DNA of 64,000 bases. Source: Klebsiella africana. GTDB taxonomy: Bacteria; Pseudomonadota; Gammaproteobacteria; Enterobacterales; Enterobacteriaceae. Positions 58,685 to 64,000 of this stretch are shown here, piece by piece; positions within the stretch are counted from its first letter, which is position 1, and every line of letters begins with the position of its first letter. A program made the translations under genes and the position numbers. Location: NCBI RefSeq assembly GCF_020526085.1, contig NZ_CP084874.1:1550001-1614000 (forward strand), read 5' to 3'. The notes below the pieces were generated by a model, which did not search any database, was not told the DNA's origin, and saw nothing but the letters and a program-made list of their open reading frames with translations.

Positions 58685-59815
58685 ATGTTCCAGTTATCTG
58701 TGCAGGATATTCATCCCGGCCAGCAGGCCGGTAATAAAGAAGAGGCCATCCGGCAGGTCGCCGCCGCGCTGGTCAGCGCCGGTAACGTGGCCGATGGCTA
58801 CGTTACCGGTATGCTGGCGCGCGAGCAGCAGACCTCGACCTTCCTCGGCAACGGGATTGCGATCCCGCACGGCACGACGGACACCCGTGACCAGGTGCTG
58901 AAGACCGGCGTTCAGGTGTTTCAGTTCCCGCAGGGCGTCACCTGGGGGGAAGGGCAGACCGCCTATGTGGCGATCGGGATTGCCGCCAGCTCAGATGAAC
59001 ACCTCGGCCTGCTGCGTCAGCTGACCCATGTGCTGAGCGATGACGCGGTCTCTGCCCAGCTGCAGTCAGCGACCACTGCAGAAGAGCTGCGCGCGTTACT
59101 GATGGGTGAGAAGCAGAGCGAAGCGCTGAAGCTGGATAACGAGACCCTCAGTCTCGACGTCGCGGCCAGCGATCTGCTGACCCTGCAGGCGCTGAACGCG
59201 GCGCGTCTGAAAGAAGTTGGCGCTGTTGATGCCGCCTTCGTTAGCCACGTCATTAACGATACGCCGCTGAACCTCGGTCAGGGCGTCTGGCTGAACGACA
59301 GTGCGGAAGGCAATCTGCGCAGCGCCGTGGCGGTCAGCCGCGCGGCTAACGCCTTTACCCGCGACGAGCAGCCGGTTTCCCTGCTGGTCACGGTGGCGAT
59401 GGCCGATGAGCAGCCGACCACAGTGCTGAACCGCCTGAGCAAGCTGCTGCTGGACAAAAAAGCTGAACATTTGCTGAAAGCCGACGCCGCCACGGTGCTG
59501 GCGCTGCTGACCAGCGACGACGCTATTGCCGAAGATGTGCTGAGCGCCGAATTCGTGGTGCGCAATGAACACGGCCTGCACGCCCGTCCGGGCACCATGC
59601 TGGTCAACACCATTAAACAATTTTCCAGCGACATCACCGTCACCAATCTCGACGGTTCCGGCAAGCCGGCTAACGGTCGCAGCCTGATGAAGGTTGTGGC
59701 GCTGGGTGTGAAAAAAGGTCACCGTCTGCGCTTTACCGCGCAGGGTGAGGATGCGCAACAAGCGCTGGATGCGATTGGCGAAGCGATCGCCGCAGGCCTT
59801 GGGGAGGGCGCATAA
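58685..59815 (+). CDS. fruB: PTS fructose EIIA-HPr fusion (FPr, diphosphoryl transfer protein)
   Basis: A 376-residue fusion: EIIA-Fru domain (about 1-140, active His in [11 protein letters not shown]), a central domain of unknown role (about 150-275), and a C-terminal HPr-like domain with its active His in [13 protein letters not shown] (about 300). It takes phosphate from EI and passes it to FruA. GGAGAGGAG precedes the ATG. First gene of fruBKA. Confidence 0.97.
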   Translation: MFQLSVQDIHPGQQAGNKEEAIRQVAAALVSAGNVADGYVTGMLAREQQTSTFLGNGIAIPHGTTDTRDQVLKTGVQVFQFPQGVTWGEGQTAYVAIGIAASSDEHLGLLRQLTHVLSDDAVSAQLQSATTAEELRALLMGEKQSEALKLDNETLSLDVAASDLLTLQALNAARLKEVGAVDAAFVSHVINDTPLNLGQGVWLNDSAEGNLRSAVAVSRAANAFTRDEQPVSLLVTVAMADEQPTTVLNRLSKLLLDKKAEHLLKADAATVLALLTSDDAIAEDVLSAEFVVRNEHGLHARPGTMLVNTIKQFSSDITVTNLDGSGKPANGRSLMKVVALGVKKGHRLRFTAQGEDAQQALDAIGEAIAAGLGEGA

Positions 59816-60754
59816 ATGAGCAGACGTGTAGCAACCATTACTTTAAACCCGGCATACGATCTGGTGGGGTTCACCCCGGAGATTGAACGTGGCGAAGTGA
59901 ATCTGGTGCGCACCACCGGCCTGCACGCCGCCGGGAAAGGCATTAATGTGGCGAAAGTGCTGAAAGATCTTGGCATTGACGTCACCGTCGGCGGCTTCCT
60001 GGGTAAAGACAACCAGGACGGCTTTCAGCAACTGTTCAGCGAGCTGGGGATCGCCAACCGTTTCCAGGTGGTACAGGGCCGGACCCGCATCAACGTTAAG
60101 CTGACGGAAAAAGATGGCGAAGTGACCGATTTCAACTTCTCCGGCTTTGAAGTCACCCCTGGCGACTGGGAACGCTTCGTCAACGACTCCCTGAGCTGGC
60201 TTGGGCAGTTCGATATGGTCTGCGTCAGCGGCAGCCTGCCGTCCGGCGTTAGCCCGGAAGCCTTCACTGACTGGATGACCCGCCTGCGCAGCCAGTGCCC
60301 ATGCATCATTTTCGACAGCAGCCGCGAAGCGCTGGTTGCTGGACTGAAAGCGGCGCCGTGGCTGGTGAAACCGAACCGGCGCGAGCTGGAAATCTGGGCC
60401 GGGCGCAAGCTGCCGGAGATGAAAGATGTTATCGACGCCGCTCATGCGCTGCGCGAGCAGGGGATCGCCCACGTGGTGATTTCCCTGGGTGAAGAGGGCG
60501 CGCTGTGGGTCAACGCCTCTGGCGAATGGATTGCTAAACCACCTTCAGTGGAAGTGGTCAGCACCGTTGGCGCCGGCGATTCGATGGTTGGCGGCCTGAT
60601 TTACGGCCTGCTGATGCGTGAATCCAGCGAGCATACCCTGCGACTGGCGACCGCCGTCGCTGCCCTGGCCGTCAGCCAGAGCAATGTTGGAATTACCGAC
60701 CGTACCCAGTTGGCCGCGATGATGGCGCGCGTCGACTTACAACCCTTTAATTGA
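59816..60754 (+). CDS. fruK: 1-phosphofructokinase
   Basis: A 312-residue PfkB/ribokinase-family kinase making fructose-1,6-bisphosphate from fructose-1-phosphate. Family motifs: GGFLGKDNQDGF near the N-terminus and the catalytic STVGAGDSMVGG (Asp base) near residue 250. It directly abuts fruB (stop TAA then ATG). Confidence 0.97.
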   Translation: MSRRVATITLNPAYDLVGFTPEIERGEVNLVRTTGLHAAGKGINVAKVLKDLGIDVTVGGFLGKDNQDGFQQLFSELGIANRFQVVQGRTRINVKLTEKDGEVTDFNFSGFEVTPGDWERFVNDSLSWLGQFDMVCVSGSLPSGVSPEAFTDWMTRLRSQCPCIIFDSSREALVAGLKAAPWLVKPNRRELEIWAGRKLPEMKDVIDAAHALREQGIAHVVISLGEEGALWVNASGEWIAKPPSVEVVSTVGAGDSMVGGLIYGLLMRESSEHTLRLATAVAALAVSQSNVGITDRTQLAAMMARVDLQPFN

Positions 60755-60770
60755 CAGCAGGAGAGGCATA

Positions 60771-62465
60771 ATGAAAACGCTGCTGATTATTGATGCCGGA
60801 CTCGGACAGGCGCGCGCCTATATGGCGAAAACCCTGCTGGGGGCCGCGGCGCCAAAAGCGCGCCTTGAACTGATTGATAACCCGAATGACGCCGAACTGG
60901 CCATCGTGCTGGGAACCGCGCTGCCGGCCGATAGCGCGCTGAATGGTAAAAACGTTTACCTGGGCGATATTAACCGTGCTGTCGCCCATCCGGAGCTGTT
61001 CCTGGGAGAAGCGAAAGACCACGCTAAGCCCTACGTTGCGCCAGCGGCGGTAGCCGTTCCGACCGCCGCTCAGGGGCAGAAACGCATTGTCGCGGTTACC
61101 GCCTGTCCGACCGGTGTTGCCCACACCTTTATGGCGGCAGAAGCCATCGAAACCGAAGCCAAAAAACGCGGCTGGTGGGTGAAGGTGGAAACCCGTGGCT
61201 CTGTTGGGGCTGGCAATGCCATCACTCCGGAAGAGGTGGCCGAGGCGGATCTGGTGATCGTCGCAGCTGATATCGAGGTGGACCTGGCGAAATTCGCCGG
61301 CAAGCCGATGTACCGCACCACCACCGGTCTGGCGTTGAAGAAAACTGCTCAGGAGCTGGATAAAGCGGTGGCCGAAGCCAAACCGTACCAGCCATCCGGC
61401 AAACCGCAGGCGGCTGCTGAAGGGAAAAAAGAGTCGGCGGGTGCCTATCGCCACCTGCTGACCGGCGTCTCCTACATGCTGCCGATGGTGGTGGCCGGGG
61501 GCCTGTGTATTGCGCTCTCCTTTGCCTTCGGGATCAAAGCGTTTGAAGTGAAAGACACGCTGGCGGCGGCGCTGATGCAGATCGGCGGCGGCTCGGCCTT
61601 CGCGCTGATGGTGCCGGTACTGGCAGGCTTTATCGCCTTCTCCATTGCCGACCGTCCGGGCCTGACCCCGGGCCTTATCGGCGGTATGCTGGCGGTTAGC
61701 GGCGGCTCCGGCTTTATCGGCGGGATCATCGCTGGTTTCCTTGCCGGTTATGTGGCGAAAGCCATCAGCACGAAGCTGAAACTGCCGCAGAGTATGGAAG
61801 CCCTGAAGCCGATCCTGATCATTCCGCTGGTCTCCAGCCTGATCGTGGGTTTGGCAATGATCTATCTGATCGGTAAACCGGTAGCCGGTATCCTCGCCTG
61901 GCTGACCCACTGGCTGCAAACCATGGGCACCGCCAATGCGGTTCTGCTGGGCGCGATCCTCGGCGCGATGATGTGTACCGACATGGGCGGCCCGGTAAAC
62001 AAAGCGGCCTATGCCTTTGGCGTTGGCCTGCTGAGTACCCAGACCTATGCGCCGATGGCGGCGATCATGGCGGCCGGTATGGTGCCACCGCTGGCGATGG
62101 GTATCGCGACGCTGGTAGCGCGCAACAAGTTCGACAAAGGGCAGCGGGAAGGGGGTAAAGCCGCGCTGGTTCTCGGCCTGTGCTTTATCTCGGAAGGGGC
62201 GATTCCTTTTGCCGCCCGTGACCCGATGCGCGTTCTGCCGTGCTGTATCGTCGGCGGCGCGGTAACCGGCGCTATCTCCATGGCGGTCGGCGCGAAACTG
62301 ATGGCGCCGCACGGTGGGCTGTTTGTTCTGCTGATCCCGGGGGCGATTACGCCGGTGCTGGGCTACCTGCTGGCGATTGTTGCCGGAACGCTGGTGGCGG
62401 GCCTTGCCTACGCCGTGCTGAAACGCCCTGAGGCGCAAACAGCGGAAGTTGAAAAAGCGGCGTAA
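60771..62465 (+). CDS. fruA: PTS fructose EIIB'BC
   Basis: A 564-residue transporter: an N-terminal degenerate EIIB' (about 1-100), the active EIIB with phospho-Cys in TACPTGVAHTFMAAEAIE (about residue 112), and a C-terminal EIIC of about eight to ten helices (GVSYMLPMVVAGGLCIAL; DMGGPVNKAAYAFG). It imports fructose as fructose-1-phosphate. GGAG precedes the ATG. Confidence 0.97.
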   Translation: MKTLLIIDAGLGQARAYMAKTLLGAAAPKARLELIDNPNDAELAIVLGTALPADSALNGKNVYLGDINRAVAHPELFLGEAKDHAKPYVAPAAVAVPTAAQGQKRIVAVTACPTGVAHTFMAAEAIETEAKKRGWWVKVETRGSVGAGNAITPEEVAEADLVIVAADIEVDLAKFAGKPMYRTTTGLALKKTAQELDKAVAEAKPYQPSGKPQAAAEGKKESAGAYRHLLTGVSYMLPMVVAGGLCIALSFAFGIKAFEVKDTLAAALMQIGGGSAFALMVPVLAGFIAFSIADRPGLTPGLIGGMLAVSGGSGFIGGIIAGFLAGYVAKAISTKLKLPQSMEALKPILIIPLVSSLIVGLAMIYLIGKPVAGILAWLTHWLQTMGTANAVLLGAILGAMMCTDMGGPVNKAAYAFGVGLLSTQTYAPMAAIMAAGMVPPLAMGIATLVARNKFDKGQREGGKAALVLGLCFISEGAIPFAARDPMRVLPCCIVGGAVTGAISMAVGAKLMAPHGGLFVLLIPGAITPVLGYLLAIVAGTLVAGLAYAVLKRPEAQTAEVEKAA

Positions 62466-62479
62466 TCCTACCGCAATAA

Positions 62480-62508
62480 AAAAGGGCCGACTGTTCGGCC
62501 CTTTTTTA
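62480..62508. terminator. fruA terminator (bidirectional with nfo)
   Basis: AAGGGCCGA (62482-62490) pairs with TCGGCCCTT (62495-62503), A-run upstream and T-run downstream; it also faces the convergent nfo stop. Confidence 0.92.
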
Positions 62509-62517
62509 CGTCTCTAT

Positions 62518-63372
62518 TTACGCCACTTCGGCAATCTGCTGCGCCCGCAGCCAGGCAATCTCTTCCGCCCAGATATCCGGGTTGATGGTTTCCAGAATCA
62601 GCGGAATGCCGTCGAAGCGGCTGTCCTGCATAATCCAGCTGAAGCAATCGTGGCCGATGTTGCCTTCCCCCAGGCTGTGGTGACGGTCGACCCGGCTGCC
62701 GAAGGTGCTCTTGGCATCGTTGAGATGCATGCCGCGCAGATACTGAAAACCGACGATGCGTTCGAAGGCGGCGAAGGTTTTTTCGCAAGCTTCGGCGCTG
62801 CGCAGGTCGTAGCCGGCGGCGAAAGCATGGCAGGTATCGATGCAGACGCCGACGCGGGATTTATCTTCCACGCCGTCGATGATGGCCGCGAGGTGCTCGA
62901 ACTTAAAGCCGAGGTTGCTGCCCTGGCCGGCGGTGTTTTCGATCACCGCAGTAACGCCTTCGGTCTTCGCCAGCGCGATATTGATCGATTCGGCGATGCG
63001 CGCCAGGCACTCCTCCTCCGGGATCTGCTGCAGATGGCTGCCGGGGTGGAAGTTGAGCAGCGTCAGTCCCAGCTGCTGGCAGCGGGTCATTTCATCAATG
63101 AAGGCATCACGGGATTTTTCCAGCGCTTCTTCCACCGGGTGGCCAAGGTTAATCAGGTAGCTGTCGTGCGGCAGGATCTGCCCCGGGCCAAAGTGATACT
63201 TTTCACAGGCGGCTTTGAATTCGGCGATGGTCTCGTCGCTGAGCGGCGCGGCGCGCCACTGGCGCTGGTTCTTGGTGAAGAGGGCGAAGGCGGTTGCTTC
63301 GATTTCGGCGGCGCGAATGGCGGCATTGGCCAGTCCACCTGAGGCGCTCACGTGCGCTCCTACGTATTTCAT
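62518..63372 (-). CDS. nfo: Endonuclease IV
   Basis: A 284-residue AP endonuclease with a three-zinc active site in a TIM barrel. Zinc ligands are in [56 protein letters not shown] and LILETIN. It cleaves abasic sites and repairs oxidative 3' blocks; SoxRS-inducible in E. coli. Its ATG directly follows the U-run of a hairpin whose 3' arm holds the GGAG ribosome-binding site. Confidence 0.97.
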   Translation of the reverse strand: MKYVGAHVSASGGLANAAIRAAEIEATAFALFTKNQRQWRAAPLSDETIAEFKAACEKYHFGPGQILPHDSYLINLGHPVEEALEKSRDAFIDEMTRCQQLGLTLLNFHPGSHLQQIPEEECLARIAESINIALAKTEGVTAVIENTAGQGSNLGFKFEHLAAIIDGVEDKSRVGVCIDTCHAFAAGYDLRSAEACEKTFAAFERIVGFQYLRGMHLNDAKSTFGSRVDRHHSLGEGNIGHDCFSWIMQDSRFDGIPLILETINPDIWAEEIAWLRAQQIAEVA

Positions 63373-63429
63373 AAAAAAACTCCAGTTAAAGCCGCTGGGG
63401 GGTGGGTAATGATAGCGGCTTAACTGGAG
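63373..63429 (-). terminator. yeiH terminator overlapping the nfo ribosome-binding site
   Basis: CTCCAGTTAA(A)GCCGCT (63380-63396) pairs with AGCGGCTTAACTGGAG (63414-63429), one bulged base, 17-nt loop. On the minus strand the hairpin ends CTGGAG and is followed by seven U and then the nfo ATG. Confidence 0.88.
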
Positions 63430-63443
63430 AAAGATGTAGTGCT

Positions 63444-64000
63444 TTATGCCATCAGGCTGTGGATAGCGACGTTAATGACCCCGCCACCGACAATCAACCA
63501 GACGAACAGCATCAGCGCCATCAGCAGCGGTTTCGCCCCGGCTTTTTTCAGCGCGCTGACGTGGGTGGTGACCCCGAGGGCGGCCATTGCCATCGCCAGC
63601 AGGACGGTATCCAGTGTCACCAGCATATCCACTACGGCTTTCGGCAGCAGATGGAAGGAGTTAAACACCGCCACCAGGATGAACATAATGGCGAACCACG
63701 GAATGGTGATTTTGCTTTTCTCGCCGTTGCCTGCCGGGGTCAGTTGTTTAACACGCGCCGCCAGGAACAGCAGGAACGGAGCCAGCATCATGACGCGCAG
63801 CATTTTGGCGATAACCGCCGCGTTCTCGGCGTCTGGGCTGACCGCATGGCCGGCGGCAACAACCTGCGCCACTTCATGCATGGTGGAGCCCATATAGATC
63901 CCGTAGGTCTCCGGGGTAAACCAGTGCGCCAGCAGCGGGTACATCGCCGGGTAGAGGAAGATGGCGATGGTACCGAAGATAACCACTGTAGCGACGGCGA
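63444..64000 (-). CDS. yeiH: YeiH/PSE-family putative sulfate exporter, 3' part only
   Basis: The C-terminal about 185 residues of a UPF0324 membrane protein; the frame stays open to the window edge. Blocks [22 protein letters not shown] and [23 protein letters not shown] [16 protein letters not shown] match E. coli YeiH. About five helices are visible. Function is not established; members are annotated as putative sulfate exporters. The hairpin after it separates it from nfo. Confidence 0.9.
   Translation of the reverse strand, partial: AVATVVIFGTIAIFLYPAMYPLLAHWFTPETYGIYMGSTMHEVAQVVAAGHAVSPDAENAAVIAKMLRVMMLAPFLLFLAARVKQLTPAGNGEKSKITIPWFAIMFILVAVFNSFHLLPKAVVDMLVTLDTVLLAMAMAALGVTTHVSALKKAGAKPLLMALMLFVWLIVGGGVINVAIHSLMA

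Noticed and set aside
60747..62438. 563-codon open frame antisense to fruA
   Set aside because: Composition-driven shadow, His/Arg/Gln-rich, no family resemblance; fruA is certain.
1..64000. CRISPR arrays, insertion sequences or prophage genes
   Set aside because: No regularly spaced repeats, transposase, integrase or phage structural genes were seen; repeats are REP/BIME, the terminator pair and short dyads.

Overview
The window is chromosomal DNA from an enterobacterium, almost certainly a member of the Klebsiella pneumoniae complex. Gene order follows the E. coli glpA - nrdAB - gyrA - rcs - ompC - ada/alkB - mqo - eco - yej - yei - fru - nfo backbone. The osmoporin reads as OmpK36, and several genes not expected at these positions in E. 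coli are present (an mgtE, a SulP transporter, an AI-2E-type permease, a serine hydrolase with a LysR gene, a Nudix/DeoR pair). I see no insertion sequence, prophage, CRISPR array or integrated island. The one tRNA gene (proL) has no island beside it.

Layout. 1-3.3 kb: 5' part of glpA with GlpR-like operators, then a divergent LysR/MFS pair. 3.3-8.1 kb: class Ia ribonucleotide reductase nrdA-nrdB-yfaE with DnaA and NrdR boxes, then ubiG. 8.3-10.9 kb: gyrA. 11-17.3 kb: the Rcs envelope-stress phosphorelay, rcsC facing rcsB and rcsD. 17.6-19.2 kb: the micF sRNA and ompC/ompK36 with OmpR sites and a marbox. 19.2-23.8 kb: apbE, the ada-alkB alkylation-repair operon behind an Ada box, and yojI. 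23.9-30.3 kb: mgtE, SulP transporter, mqo, ecotin, AI-2E-type permease. 30.5-33.9 kb: proL tRNA, yejM-yejL, yejK. 33.9-37.7 kb: DeoR/Nudix and serine hydrolase/LysR divergent pairs. 37.7-42.6 kb: rplY, radD, rsuA-bcr, yejG. 42.6-48.1 kb: the yejABEF peptide importer. 48.2-52.7 kb: an EAL phosphodiesterase, mepS, lpxT, yeiR. 52.8-57.1 kb: hexuronate genes yeiQ/uxuA, yeiP, yeiW. 57.2-62.5 kb: setB and the fruBKA fructose PTS operon behind two Cra sites. 62.5-64 kb: nfo and the 3' part of yeiH.

Functional themes: envelope homeostasis (Rcs, OmpK36/micF, YejM, MepS, LpxT, ecotin), DNA metabolism and repair (nrdAB, gyrA, ada, alkB, radD, nfo), and carbon use (glpA, mqo, uxuA/yeiQ, fruBKA). Resistance-relevant positions look wild type: GyrA Ser83/Asp87, and no insertion in OmpK36 loop 3.

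No complete new gene system was found. The most unusual signals are non-coding: (a) a near-identical 47-bp terminator-bearing repeat flanking about 370 bp between uxuA and yeiP, which holds a large nested hairpin and a REP element; (b) a terminator-like hairpin whose U-run abuts the nfo start codon and whose 3' arm contains the nfo ribosome-binding site; (c) a perfect 10-6-10 inverted repeat upstream of mepS; (d) a 12-bp direct repeat at 42-bp spacing between setB and fruB.
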